Assembly: GCF_003121625.1 (NCBI RefSeq)
Contig: NZ_QDDJ01000009.1
Coordinates: forward strand, 153,104-217,103
DNA length: 64,000 nt
Direction: 5' to 3'
Source of the DNA: Ornithinimicrobium cavernae
GTDB taxonomy: Bacteria; Actinomycetota; Actinomycetes; Actinomycetales; Dermatophilaceae
Part shown: positions 27,579 to 36,611 of the stretch, piece after piece
How the letters are laid out: the number at the start of each line of letters is the position of its first letter
Position numbering within the stretch: position 1 is the stretch's first letter
Made by a program: the position numbers and the translations under genes
Notes under the pieces: generated by a model
Database searches by the model: none
Told to the model about the DNA's origin: nothing
Seen by the model: only the letters and a program-made list of their open reading frames with translations

Positions 27579-27639
27579 GACTCTGTGACCTGCGCGTTCG
27601 CACGACAGGGAGCGGCGAGGGCGGCTCACCGGCGCGGTG

Positions 27640-27669
27640 TCGACCGCGGGCGGCGGGCGGAACTAGAGT
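27640..27669 (+). promoter_or_regulatory. Predicted thyA promoter (leaderless type)
   Basis: TCGACC (27640-27645), an 18-base spacer and TAGAGT (27664-27669). The thyA ATG at 27676 begins six bases later and has no ribosome binding site, so a leaderless transcript is likely. Confidence 0.5.
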
Positions 27670-27675
27670 TCTGTC

Positions 27676-28484
<809 letters not shown>

Positions 28485-28488
<4 letters not shown>

Positions 28489-29411
28489 GCCGGTTCAGCG
28501 TCGTCCCGGCGGTCTACCTGGCCCTGACGCGGGAGTCGCCGGCCGGCCCGGAGGTGCTGCTGCAGCTGCGCGGTGCCACCGGCTACATGGAGGGGTGGTG
28601 GGCCTGTGGCGCGGCGGGCCATGTCGAGTCCGGCGAGTCGGCCCCCCAGGCCGTATGCCGTGAGGCCGCCGAGGAGCTCGGCCTCACCATCGACGAGGAG
28701 ACGCTGCGGCTGGTCGCCGTCGTGCACCGCGGGTGTGTCCTGGGTGGCCCGGTCGAGCAGCGTATCGACCTCTTCCTCACCACCTCCCGGTGGTCGGGGG
28801 ACCACCTGATCGCCGAGCCGGACAAGGCGGTGGACCTTCGCTGGTGGCCGCTGGCGGCTCTGCCCGAGACGCTCGTCCCGCACGAGCGTCAGGCTCTCGA
28901 GCACCTGGCGAGCGGCCAGCCGCCCGCCGTGCTCACCCGGGGCTTCGGCCAGACGCTGACGCTGGTCGCCGCAGTCGGTCGCAACGGGGTGATCGGCGAC
29001 GGCGCGTCCATGCCGTGGCACCTCCCGGAGGACCTGACATTCTTCAAGCGGACCACCATGGGTGGGGTCATGGTGATGGGGCGCGGCACGTGGGACTCCA
29101 TCGGCCGCGCGCTGCCCGGCCGACGGACGATCGTCGTCACGCGTGACCGCGCGTGGTCAGCGCCCGGTGCCGAGGTGGCACACTCCCTGCCCGAGGCGCT
29201 GCTGATGGCCGGCGACACCGAGGTGTTCGTCGCCGGCGGTGGGACTGTCTACGAGCAGACGATCGGCGCCGCCAGCCGGCTCGTGATCACGCACGTCGAG
29301 CAGGAGCCGGAGGGATCGGTGCGCTTTCCCGACATCGACCCTGCGCTCTGGCGCGAGGACAGTCGGGACGTGCAGGACGGCTTCGCCTGGGTGGAGTACC
29401 TCCGCCGCTGA
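28485..29411 (+). CDS. NUDIX hydrolase-dihydrofolate reductase fusion (308 aa)
   Basis: A two-domain protein. Residues 1-145 form a NUDIX hydrolase with a complete Nudix box (G45-x5-E51-x7-R59-E60-AA-E63-E64-L-G66-L). Residues 158-308 form a dihydrofolate reductase: [28 protein letters not shown] with the catalytic acid Asp183, [11 protein letters not shown] for NADPH and [12 protein letters not shown]. The linker is about 12 residues and there is no frameshift. ATG 28485 overlaps the thyA stop. DHFR regenerates the folate consumed by ThyA; the NUDIX part might clean up a noncanonical nucleotide or folate-pathway diphosphate (DHNTP-type), which is speculation. It can be taken as the dfrA/folA equivalent of this genome. 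Confidence 0.92.
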
Positions 29412-29461
29412 CGGCACGCCCGCACCTGCCGTTGCCGGGTGCGCGGCCCGGAGGCTCGCAC

Positions 29462-29467
29462 TACCGT
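29462..29467 (+). promoter_or_regulatory. -10 element of the 29474 gene (leaderless type)
   Basis: TACCGT sits six bases before the GTG start at 29474. There is no good ribosome binding site, which supports transcription initiation at the start codon. Confidence 0.4.
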
Positions 29468-29473
29468 GAGACT

Positions 29474-29752
29474 GTGTCCACGACTGAGCGGCGCGTGGCG
29501 CGAGCGGACGTCGGCGCTTACCACCAGACTCAGCTGACCGGGCTGATCGGCCGGGTCAGCGAGGCGATCGACGGGCACCGCGCCGGCGACCTGAACGCCT
29601 TCGAGGTCGACCAGGTCATCTTCCAGTACTCACGGGCAGCCAAGGAGCTCTGGAAGTTCTGCAACCTGGGTCAGGTCGAGTCCACCGCGCGGCTGATCCG
29701 CGAGGCACCGCCCACGGACTGGTGGGAGCGCGGCGCTCCCCGGGCCCGCTGA
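29474..29752 (+). CDS. Conserved-looking hypothetical protein, 92 aa
   Basis: I cannot assign a function. The predicted protein is soluble and largely helical, with blocks LTGLIGRVSEAIDGHRAGDLNAFEVDQVIFQYSRAAKELWKF and a Trp-rich end (PPTDWWERG). The GTG at 29474 was chosen because it is the only start with a correctly spaced -10 box and gives a compact product. It is not fused to the DHFR gene, whose stop is 62 bp upstream, and it converges on paaE. The composition is natural-protein-like rather than the Arg/Pro/Gly-rich pattern of spurious frames here. Confidence 0.7.
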   Translation: MSTTERRVARADVGAYHQTQLTGLIGRVSEAIDGHRAGDLNAFEVDQVIFQYSRAAKELWKFCNLGQVESTARLIREAPPTDWWERGAPRAR

Positions 29753-29793
29753 GGCCTACGGCCGCTCTGCTGGCGTGGGCGACACAGGGGGTG

Positions 29794-30909
29794 TCAGGCG
29801 TCGTAGTCGAGGACGACCTGGTCGGTGACCGGGTGTGACTGGCAGGTCAGCACGATCCCGGCCTCGACCTCCTCCGGCTCCAGGGCGTAGTTGCGGTCCA
29901 TCCGCACCTCGCCCTCGACGACCCGTGCGCGACAGGTGCCGCAGACACCGTTGGTGCAGCTGAACGGCGCGTCCGGTCGCTCCCGCAGCGTGGCCGCCAG
30001 GATCGACTCCGCCCGGCTCCGGACCGGCACCTGCGTGGTGCGCCCGTCGAGGGTCACCGAGACCATCGCGAGGGGGGTCGCGTCCGGCGGGGGCGGTGGC
30101 GCAGGTGGCCCGGTGTCCTCGACGTGGAACACCTCGTGGTGCACATGGTGGTCATCGACGCCGTGATCGGTCAGCGCCTCCCGGGCGGTCTCGACCATGC
30201 CGAGCGGCCCGCACAGATACCACTCGTCGACGTCATCAACGGGGATGAACGCCTCGAGGAAGCGCTCGAGCCGGTCGCGGTCGAGGCGACCGCTGAACAG
30301 CTCCACCTCCTGCGCCTCCCGGGACAGCACGTTGAACAGCCGGAACCGGTCGGGGAACCGGTTCTTGAGGTCCATCAGCTCCTCGAGGAACATGATCGTG
30401 TCGGTGCGCCGGTTGCCGAAGACCAGCGTGGCCTCGGACTCCGGCTCCTCCTCCAGCGCGGTGGTCAGCAGCGACATCACCGGGGTGATGCCGGAGCCGG
30501 CAGCGATCGCGACGTGGTGCCGGGCGGCCCGCGCGTCCGTGGGGCAGGTGAACCCGCCGATCGGTGTCATGACCTGCAGCACCTCACCGGGCTCGGCGTT
30601 GTCCTGCAGCCAGTTGGACATCACGCCCTCGGGCACCCGCGCCGTGGCGACCCGCAGCTCGCCGGTCTCGCGGGCACGCTGTCGCGACACGCAGATGGAG
30701 TAGGACCGCCGGACGTCCTCCCCGCCGATGGTGGCCCGGAGCGTGAGGTGCTGGCCCGGCTCGAACTGATAGTCGTCGCGCAGCGCCGGCGGCACCGTGA
30801 AGCTGATCGCCACGGCCTCGTCGGTGAGGGGCTCGACGCGGCTGATGGTGAGCTCGTGGAAGACGGCACGGTGCCGCCTGCGGGTGGTCGGAGTGGTGGT
30901 CAGGTGCAT
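29794..30909 (-). CDS. paaE: Phenylacetyl-CoA epoxidase reductase PaaE
   Basis: The NADPH-dependent reductase that feeds electrons to the PaaABC oxygenase. The order is a ferredoxin-reductase FAD domain (FEPGQHLTLRATIGGEDVRRSYSIC), an NAD(P) domain (AAGSGITPVMSLL, CGPLGM) and a C-terminal plant-type [2Fe-2S] domain (CTNGVCGTCRARV and a distal Cys). There are 371 residues, slightly more than usual because of a Pro-rich linker (PPAPPPPPD). ATG 30909 overlaps the paaD stop. It is the last gene of paaABCDE. Confidence 0.93.
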   Translation of the reverse strand: MHLTTTPTTRRRHRAVFHELTISRVEPLTDEAVAISFTVPPALRDDYQFEPGQHLTLRATIGGEDVRRSYSICVSRQRARETGELRVATARVPEGVMSNWLQDNAEPGEVLQVMTPIGGFTCPTDARAARHHVAIAAGSGITPVMSLLTTALEEEPESEATLVFGNRRTDTIMFLEELMDLKNRFPDRFRLFNVLSREAQEVELFSGRLDRDRLERFLEAFIPVDDVDEWYLCGPLGMVETAREALTDHGVDDHHVHHEVFHVEDTGPPAPPPPPDATPLAMVSVTLDGRTTQVPVRSRAESILAATLRERPDAPFSCTNGVCGTCRARVVEGEVRMDRNYALEPEEVEAGIVLTCQSHPVTDQVVLDYDA

Positions 30910-31415
30910 CAGATCGCCTTGAACTCCTCGAACGGCTCCCGGCACGCACGGCAGCGCCGCAGCGCCTTGCACGCGGTCGAGCCGAAACGGGAGAGCTCCT
31001 CGGTGTCGCGGGAGCCACATGTCGGGCAGGTGACCCTGCGGACCGACAGGTCCACCACGACAGGTCCGTCCGGGCGGACCGGACCCGTGCCGTCGGGTGG
31101 GGCGATGCCGAAGCGCCGCAGCGACTCCCGCCCCCGGTCGCTCATCCAGTCGGTCGTCCAGGCCGGGCTCAGAGTGGTCACCACGTCCGGCACCATCCCA
31201 CACCGGCGCACCGTCTGGCCGATGTGGTCCGTGATCGCCTGCACCGCGGGGCAGCCGGAGTAGGTCGGGGTGATCGTCACGTGGACGGTGTCCCCCTCGA
31301 CCACGATGTCGCGCACGATGCCCAGGTCGTCGATGCTGATCACCGGGATCTCGGGGTCCGGGATCTGACGCACCGCACGCTCGACGTCGTGTGCCGACAC
31401 GGTCACGGCACTCAC
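30909..31415 (-). CDS. paaD: Phenylacetate degradation protein PaaD (iron-sulfur assembly-like)
   Basis: A SufT/DUF59-type protein needed for maturation of the epoxidase complex. The N-terminal DUF59 domain (RQIPDPEIPVISIDDLGIVRD, TPTYSGCPAVQ) is followed by a zinc-ribbon-like C-terminus (VTCPTCGSRDTEELSRFGSTACKALRRCRACREPFEEFK). The GTG start at 31415 overlaps the paaC stop, and its own stop overlaps paaE. It has 168 residues, normal for the family. Confidence 0.92.
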   Translation of the reverse strand: MSAVTVSAHDVERAVRQIPDPEIPVISIDDLGIVRDIVVEGDTVHVTITPTYSGCPAVQAITDHIGQTVRRCGMVPDVVTTLSPAWTTDWMSDRGRESLRRFGIAPPDGTGPVRPDGPVVVDLSVRRVTCPTCGSRDTEELSRFGSTACKALRRCRACREPFEEFKAI

Positions 31416-32215
31416 CAGCTCGCCCCGGGGTGGCTGCGGTGGATGTGCTGCAGCTCGGCGAGGAGGTAACCCATCGCCTCGGAGTGGACCCCCTCCCGTC
31501 CGCCGCGGGACCGCCAGCGGGGCGGGTCCGGCATACGCAGGGTCGCCTGGGCAACCACCGCCTCGACGTGCGCGACGGTGCCGGGGACCAGTGAGGAGGG
31601 CAGTATGCCGACACCCGCCTGCGCCGCCGCGACGCTCACCGGGTCGTCGTCCCCCAGCTCCGCGACGTAGGGCGCGACCGCCTCCAGGCCGGCCTGCATC
31701 CGCTCGTGCGACTCGGCGGTGCCGTCGCCGAGACGGACGACCCACTGACCGGCGTGGTCGCGGTGGTAGGCCACCTCCTTGAGCGCCTTGGCCGCGACCC
31801 CGGCGACCACCTCGTCGACGCTGTCGACCAGGTGGGTGTAGAGCTCGTGCTGGTAGGAGGCGAACCACAGCATCCGGGCCATCTCCTGGCCGAAGTCGCC
31901 GCGTGGCTGCTCGACCAGGTGCACGTTGCGGAACTCCCGCTCGTCGCGCAGGTAGGCGAGGTCGTCCTCGTCCCGTCCGGCGCCCTCCAGGTCGCCGGCG
32001 CGGGTGAGCAGGGCGCGGGCCTGTCCGAGGAGGTCCAGGCCGACGTTGCCCAGGGCGAGGTCCTCCTCGATCTGCGGGGCCCGGGTGAGCCACTCCCCCA
32101 GCCGCTGGGCATAGATGAGGGCGTCGTCCGCGAGGCCCAGGACATATGCGACTCCGTCGGCGCCACCCGGCGCGCTCGGTGAGGCCTGGGACCGCAGATC
32201 TGTGCGCTCGGTCAC
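31412..32215 (-). CDS. paaC: Phenylacetyl-CoA epoxidase structural subunit PaaC
   Basis: The ferritin-like, catalytically inactive partner of PaaA, 267 aa. Recognisable helices include DDALIYAQRLGEWLTRAPQIEEDLALGNVGLDLLGQAR and ALKEVAYHRDHAGQWVVRLGDGT; the C-terminus ends MGYLLAELQHIHRSHPGASW as in other PaaC proteins. The GTG start at 32215 overlaps the paaB stop by 4 bp. Confidence 0.93.
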   Translation of the reverse strand: MTERTDLRSQASPSAPGGADGVAYVLGLADDALIYAQRLGEWLTRAPQIEEDLALGNVGLDLLGQARALLTRAGDLEGAGRDEDDLAYLRDEREFRNVHLVEQPRGDFGQEMARMLWFASYQHELYTHLVDSVDEVVAGVAAKALKEVAYHRDHAGQWVVRLGDGTAESHERMQAGLEAVAPYVAELGDDDPVSVAAAQAGVGILPSSLVPGTVAHVEAVVAQATLRMPDPPRWRSRGGREGVHSEAMGYLLAELQHIHRSHPGASW

Positions 32216-32496
32216 AGGTACTCCACGTCCTCGGGCACCTCGTAGAACGAGGCGTGTCGGTAGACTTTGTCCCCCGCCGGGTCGAAGAAGCTGTCCCGCT
32301 CGTCCGGGCTGCTGGCGGTGATGTCCTGCGAGCGGATCACCCAGATCGAGACGCCCTCCTGCCGGCGGGTGTAGAGGTCGCGCGCGTTGCGCAGCGCCAG
32401 CTCGGCGTCCGGAGCGTGCAGCGACCCGGCGTGCACGTGCGCCAGACCCCTCTTGGCCCGCACGAACACCTCCCACAGCGGCCAGTTGTCGCTCAT
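32212..32496 (-). CDS. paaB: Phenylacetyl-CoA epoxidase subunit PaaB
   Basis: A small 94-aa subunit of the phenylacetyl-CoA 1,2-epoxidase complex. The pattern [28 protein letters not shown] is diagnostic. ATG 32496 has GGAGG upstream and overlaps the paaA stop (ATGA). Its own stop overlaps paaC. Confidence 0.94.
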   Translation of the reverse strand: MSDNWPLWEVFVRAKRGLAHVHAGSLHAPDAELALRNARDLYTRRQEGVSIWVIRSQDITASSPDERDSFFDPAGDKVYRHASFYEVPEDVEYL

Positions 32497-33497
32497 GCCA
32501 CCTCCTGACGGGCGGCCTGCCTGGCGGCGTGGGCGTTGGCGGCCTCCCGCACCCAGGCTCCCTCGTCGTGGGCACGGCGCCGGTGGGCGAGCCGCTGCTC
32601 GTTGCAGGGCCCGTCGCCCTTGAGCACCCGCCAGAACTCGTCCCAGTCGATGGCGCCGAAGTCCCAGTGGCCGCGCTCGTCGTTCCAGCGCAGGTCGGGG
32701 TCGGGCAGGACCAGACCGAGCTTCTGCGCCTGGGGCACCGTCATGTCGACGAACTTCTGTCGCAGGTCGTCGTTGGTGAACCGCTTGATCCCCCAGGCCA
32801 TGTTCTGCTCCGTGTGACCGCCCGGCGCCGCAGCGTCCCCGGTGTCCGGCGGCCCGAACATCATCAGCGACGGCCACCACCACCGGTCGGCGGCGTCCTG
32901 CGCCATCGCCTGCTGCTCCTCCGTGCCCCGGGACAACGTCCACAGGATCTCGAAGCCCTGGCGCTGGTGGAAGGACTCCTCCTTGCAGACCCGGATCATC
33001 GCGCGGGCGTAGGGACCGTAGGAGCACCGGCACAGCGGCACCTGGTTCATGATCGCGGCCCCGTCGACGAGCCAGCCGATCGCGCCCACGTCGGCCCAGG
33101 TCAGGGTGGGGTAGTTGAAGATCGAGGAGTACTTCTGCTGGCCCGAGTGGAGCTTGTCCAGCAGCTCTGCGCGGTCGACCCCGAGCGTCTCGGCCGCGGA
33201 GTAGAGGTAGAGCCCGTGACCGGCCTCGTCCTGCACCTTGGCCATCAGGATCGCCTTGCGGCGCAGGCTCGGGGCACGGGTGATCCAGTTGCCCTCGGGC
33301 TGCATGCCGATGATCTCGGAGTGCGCGTGCTGGGCGATCTGACGGATCAGGGTCCTGCGGTAGCCGTCGGGCATGGCGTCGCGCGGCTCGATCCGCTGGT
33401 CGGCGCCGATCAGCCCGTCGAAGTACTCCTGGACCGCGTCGGCATAGTCAGCGGTCTCGGCCGCGTTGAGCGGCTCGCCGAAGTCGTTGCCATACAT
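32493..33497 (-). CDS. paaA: Phenylacetyl-CoA epoxidase catalytic subunit PaaA
   Basis: The di-iron oxygenase that converts phenylacetyl-CoA to ring 1,2-epoxyphenylacetyl-CoA. Carboxylate-bridged iron ligands lie in the ferritin-like helices ([32 protein letters not shown]). The start is ATG 33497 (MYGNDFGEP) with GGAGA upstream; a frame extension to 33566 is not needed. There are 334 residues. It is the first gene of paaABCDE; no paaK, paaG, paaZ or paaR-like gene is visible in the window, so the rest of the pathway must be elsewhere. Confidence 0.95.
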   Translation of the reverse strand: MYGNDFGEPLNAAETADYADAVQEYFDGLIGADQRIEPRDAMPDGYRRTLIRQIAQHAHSEIIGMQPEGNWITRAPSLRRKAILMAKVQDEAGHGLYLYSAAETLGVDRAELLDKLHSGQQKYSSIFNYPTLTWADVGAIGWLVDGAAIMNQVPLCRCSYGPYARAMIRVCKEESFHQRQGFEILWTLSRGTEEQQAMAQDAADRWWWPSLMMFGPPDTGDAAAPGGHTEQNMAWGIKRFTNDDLRQKFVDMTVPQAQKLGLVLPDPDLRWNDERGHWDFGAIDWDEFWRVLKGDGPCNEQRLAHRRRAHDEGAWVREAANAHAARQAARQEVA

Positions 33498-33528
33498 GTC
33501 TCCAGTATGCCGCACGGACGGCCGAAAT

Positions 33529-33566
33529 GTAACACCTGAGTCGTCATTCGGCGGAGTAGGTGTCAC
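33529..33566. promoter_or_regulatory. Inverted repeat upstream of paaA (candidate operator)
   Basis: GTAACACCT (33529-33537) and AGGTGTCAC (33558-33566) form a 9-bp inverted repeat with one mismatch, centred about 50 bp upstream of the paaA ATG. It fits a dimeric regulator controlling the paa operon. No cognate regulator gene is nearby, so this is a candidate only. Confidence 0.35.
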
Positions 33567-33633
33567 ACAACGTCCAGGGTCACGTCATCCGCCAGAACGA
33601 CGTCCAGAGGTTGATCTTCGGGCCCCGCGGATA

Positions 33634-33679
33634 GGCACAAGTGCGCATTTCGCCGCGCCCTCCCCGGTCCTAGCGTCGA
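33634..33679 (+). promoter_or_regulatory. Conserved promoter element of the CWB2 gene
   Basis: This 46-bp stretch aligns without gaps to 35203-35248 (34 of 46 bases identical by my count). Shared blocks are GGCA-AA, CAT, CGCCG-GCC, CCGG and CCTAGCGTCGA. TAGCGT (33671-33676) is a good -10 box, and GGCA starts exactly 37 bases before it at both sites. The gene start at 33726 has its own AGGAGG, so the transcript has a leader of about 40 bases. Confidence 0.6.
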
Positions 33680-33725
33680 CTGCGCCGGCACGACGACGTG
33701 CCGGCCACCATCAGGAGGACTCATC

Positions 33726-35153
33726 ATGACCGCGCCACACCGAACGTCCTGGCGGCCGCTGGCCGCCCTCGCCGGGGCCACCGCCCTGGTCGCCACGGCC
33801 ACGCCCGCTCTCGCCGCCACGCTGGGAGACTGGGACACGACCGGCATCCAGTTCGTCAACGTCGACTGCGCCCGCAACGAGTACGTCGTCCAGGCCACCT
33901 TCACCGGCACCACCGACGACGTCGGCGGGTTCGACAAGGTGCGCGTCGAGGTCTGGGACGACGGCGTCCTGAAGGACCACGAGATCCACGAGGTGCCCGT
34001 CGGCACCACGGTCGAGACGACCTCGTTCCTCACCTTCCTCGGCACCTACGGCTCGGGAGCGCCCGGGGTCGGGGTCGTGCTGTCGGACGCCGACGCCGGT
34101 GGCGAGGTGAGCGCCCAGCTCGATGTGGTGGACCCGTTCTTCCCGGAGGACCAGGCGGGTCCGTGCACCTTCGACGTGGAGCGCATCGGGGGTGCGGAGC
34201 GCATCGCGACGGCCGCGCTGCTGGCGCAGCGCTTCATCATGGCCGACGCCGTCGTCATCGCCACCTCGACGGACTTCCCCGACGCGCTCACCGCTGCACC
34301 GCTGGCCGACCAGCTGGGCGGCCCGCTGCTGCTCACCAGACCCGACTCCCTGCCTGCCCTGACGGCCGCCGAGATCACCCGGCTGCAGCCGAGCAGCATC
34401 GTGGTCGTCGGCGGCACCGGGGCGGTGCACGAGGACGTGCTGACCGAGCTCGAGGCCCTGGCGCCGGCGGGAGGCACCGTGACCAGGCTCTCCGGAGCGA
34501 ACCGCTACGAGACCGCCGTCGCGGTGGCCGCCGAGATCACCCAGGACAGCACCGCCCAGATGTTCCTGGCCACGGGTGAGGACTTCCCGGACGCCCTGGT
34601 CCTGAGCGCCCTCGCGGCCCGGGAGAGCGCACCGCTGGTCCTGGCGCGGCCAGACCACCTGCCGGCCACGACGCAGGCCTTCCTCGGATCCGCGACCTAT
34701 GACGACCTGTATGCCGCGGGCGGACCGGCGGTGCTCAGTGACCAGGTCGTCAACGACGCCGCGGCGCTCGACGGCGCGACCGCGACGCGCTATGCGGGGG
34801 CGGACCGCTATGCGACCGCGGCGCAGGTCCTGCAGCAGTTCCCGGCCGAGGGCACGGTCATGGTCGCGACCGGCGAGAAGTTCCCGGACGCCCTGACCGC
34901 GGTGCCGGTCGCCGGGCGTTCCGGGGCGGGCATCGCCCTCTCCCAGACCGACCACGTCCCGGCCGGCGTGATGACCGAGGTCGAGCGGCTCACGACCGGC
35001 TTCTCGTTCCCGCTGGTCACGATCGTCGGCGGTGAGGCAGCGCTGAGCGCCGACGTCCACACCCAGCTGCTGGGCCTGTTCGGTGGGGCCGCGGCGGACC
35101 AGGACGCACCACAGGTCCACGGTTCGGACGGCAACATCGGGCCCCGGGACTGA
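33726..35153 (+). CDS. Secreted protein with three CWB2 (cell wall binding 2) repeats
   Basis: A 475-aa exported protein. A signal peptide with a basic start, a hydrophobic core and an ALA/A cleavage site ends near residue 31. Residues 32-145 form a beta-rich N-terminal domain with two cysteines that I do not recognise. Three CWB2 (PF04122) repeats follow, starting at VERIGGAERIATAALLA, VTRLSGANRYETAVAVA and ATRYAGADRYATAAQVL, each with an FPDAL motif. CWB2 triplets bind anionic wall polymers in other Gram-positives. The ATG at 33726 follows AGGAGG. Its promoter matches that of the next operon, which suggests coregulation with the peptidase-ligase pair downstream. Confidence 0.85.
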   Translation: MTAPHRTSWRPLAALAGATALVATATPALAATLGDWDTTGIQFVNVDCARNEYVVQATFTGTTDDVGGFDKVRVEVWDDGVLKDHEIHEVPVGTTVETTSFLTFLGTYGSGAPGVGVVLSDADAGGEVSAQLDVVDPFFPEDQAGPCTFDVERIGGAERIATAALLAQRFIMADAVVIATSTDFPDALTAAPLADQLGGPLLLTRPDSLPALTAAEITRLQPSSIVVVGGTGAVHEDVLTELEALAPAGGTVTRLSGANRYETAVAVAAEITQDSTAQMFLATGEDFPDALVLSALAARESAPLVLARPDHLPATTQAFLGSATYDDLYAAGGPAVLSDQVVNDAAALDGATATRYAGADRYATAAQVLQQFPAEGTVMVATGEKFPDALTAVPVAGRSGAGIALSQTDHVPAGVMTEVERLTTGFSFPLVTIVGGEAALSADVHTQLLGLFGGAAADQDAPQVHGSDGNIGPRD

Positions 35154-35202
35154 CGAGCCCGCGGCAGTACCTCCACAGGAGGACACCGGCCCGGTGGGCG
35201 TG

Positions 35203-35248
35203 GGCAGAACTACCCATACCGCCGGGCCGGTGCCGGCCCTAGCGTCGA
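35203..35248 (+). promoter_or_regulatory. Conserved promoter element of the peptidase-ligase operon
   Basis: The partner of the element at 33634-33679, with identical internal spacing: GGCA at 35203-35206, CAT at 35215-35217, CGCCG at 35220-35224 and TAGCGT (-10) at 35240-35245. The downstream ATG at 35301 has GGGAGG. Shared regulation of both transcripts is inferred. Confidence 0.6.
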
Positions 35249-35300
35249 GATGACCCGGACATCACGCCGGGCCACCACTCTTTCACCGAGGGAGGCCACC

Positions 35301-36611
35301 ATGGCTGAGGACAGCAAGGCCGCCGGCACGACCGGCGGATCGGACAAGGACGAGTTCCGCGCTCCCCCGCGCAACAAGACGGTGCACACCGCCCTGATCT
35401 CCGGCAACACCTTCCGGGTCAAGGCCGTGCAGTACTCGGTGCTGGACGGCCAGGCGATCTTCGAGGGCGACATCCTGCTGGGCACCGTCGAGGAGGTGGA
35501 GCACCAGAGCGCCCAGCTCGCGGCCGAGGCACGGGGCGAACTGGGCACCGCCGGCGTGCTGATCAGCGGCGACCAGTTCCGCTGGCCGGACTGCCTGGTG
35601 CCCTACGACGTCGACCCCAACCTGCCCGACCAGGCGCGGGTCACCGAGGCGATCAACCACTGGCAGCGCAACACCCGCTTCCGGTTCGTCGAGCGCACAG
35701 CCGCCAACGCGGCCCAGTACCCCGACTGGGTGCACTTCCAGCCGGGCGGTGGCTGCTCCGCCCATGTGGGCCGCCGCGGCGGCATGCAACAGGTGACCCT
35801 TGCTGACGGCTGCACCCTCGGCAACACGATCCACGAGATCGGGCACGCGGTGGGGTTCTGGCACGAGCAGTCCCGTGAGGACCGGGACGCCTTCGTGACG
35901 ATCAACTGGGCCAACATCCAGGCCGGGATGGAGCACAACTTCAACCAGCACGTGACCGACGGCGAGGACGTCGGCGCCTACGACTACGGCTCGATCATGC
36001 ACTACCCGCGCAACGCGTTCGGGCGGGGCGGGGCGGAGACCATCACTCCCACCGACCCGGCGGCCGCCATCGGACAGCGCACCGGCCTGAGCGCAGGGGA
36101 CATCGCCGCGGCGAACTCCATGTGCGCCCCGGTCGGCACCACGATCGAGACGCTCAAGGAGCAGAGCAAGGAGCTCATCGGCGAGACCATCAAGGAACGC
36201 ATCCCGGAGACCGCCAAGGAGCGCATCGGCGAGACCATCAAGGAGCGCATCCCGGAGACGGTCAAGGAGCTCAGTCCCGAGACCATCAAGGAACGCATCC
36301 CGGAGACGGTCAAGGAGCTCAGTCCCGAGACCATCAAGGAACGCATCCCCGAGACGGTCAAGGAGCGTTTCGAGACCCTCGTCGAGGGTATCGGCTTCCC
36401 CGGTCCCGGGCCGCTGCAGCCGCAGGTGGTGCAGCCGGGCACGATGGGCCAGGTGCCGTTCGCCGTCGCCACCCCGCACGCGGGCGCGCCGCAGGCGGGC
36501 CCGGAGGGCTATGTCGGGGACGAGGAGCTGGCCGCACGCGTCGCCCAGCTCGAGCTGATCGTCAGCGAGCTCGTCGCCGAGCACGACGCGGGGATGCAGG
36601 GACTCCAGTGA
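35301..36611 (+). CDS. Astacin-type (M12A) zinc metallopeptidase with C-terminal Glu-Thr-Lys octad repeats
   Basis: A 436-aa predicted zinc peptidase. The N-terminal segment carries FEGD (residues 54-57), which matches the FxGD zymogen motif whose Asp caps the zinc in astacin propeptides. The catalytic site is HEIGHAVGFWHE (His178, His182, His188, Glu179), with the Met-turn SIMHYP at 231-236. Residues 295-358 are eight consecutive octads of the form E-T-[IVA]-K-E-[RL]-x-[PG]. A Pro/Gly-rich linker and a short helical tail follow. No signal peptide is visible although relatives are usually secreted. ATG 35301 has GGGAGG upstream. The stop overlaps the ATP-grasp gene (GTGA). I infer that the octads are the substrate of that ligase; they could instead be a structural stalk. 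Confidence 0.85.
   Translation: MAEDSKAAGTTGGSDKDEFRAPPRNKTVHTALISGNTFRVKAVQYSVLDGQAIFEGDILLGTVEEVEHQSAQLAAEARGELGTAGVLISGDQFRWPDCLVPYDVDPNLPDQARVTEAINHWQRNTRFRFVERTAANAAQYPDWVHFQPGGGCSAHVGRRGGMQQVTLADGCTLGNTIHEIGHAVGFWHEQSREDRDAFVTINWANIQAGMEHNFNQHVTDGEDVGAYDYGSIMHYPRNAFGRGGAETITPTDPAAAIGQRTGLSAGDIAAANSMCAPVGTTIETLKEQSKELIGETIKERIPETAKERIGETIKERIPETVKELSPETIKERIPETVKELSPETIKERIPETVKERFETLVEGIGFPGPGPLQPQVVQPGTMGQVPFAVATPHAGAPQAGPEGYVGDEELAARVAQLELIVSELVAEHDAGMQGLQ
36183..36374 (+). repeat. 24-bp/48-bp tandem repeats encoding eight octads
   Basis: Eight in-frame 24-bp units. Within them a 48-bp double unit, encoding an ETVKELSP octad and an ETIKERIP octad, is duplicated almost without change, which indicates recent expansion. 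Every unit keeps Glu1, Thr2, Lys4 and Glu5. Confidence 0.85.

Noticed and set aside
36183..36374. Octads as a simple coiled coil
   Set aside because: The period is eight and most units end in Pro or Gly, which does not fit a heptad coil; a stalk of short helices remains possible.
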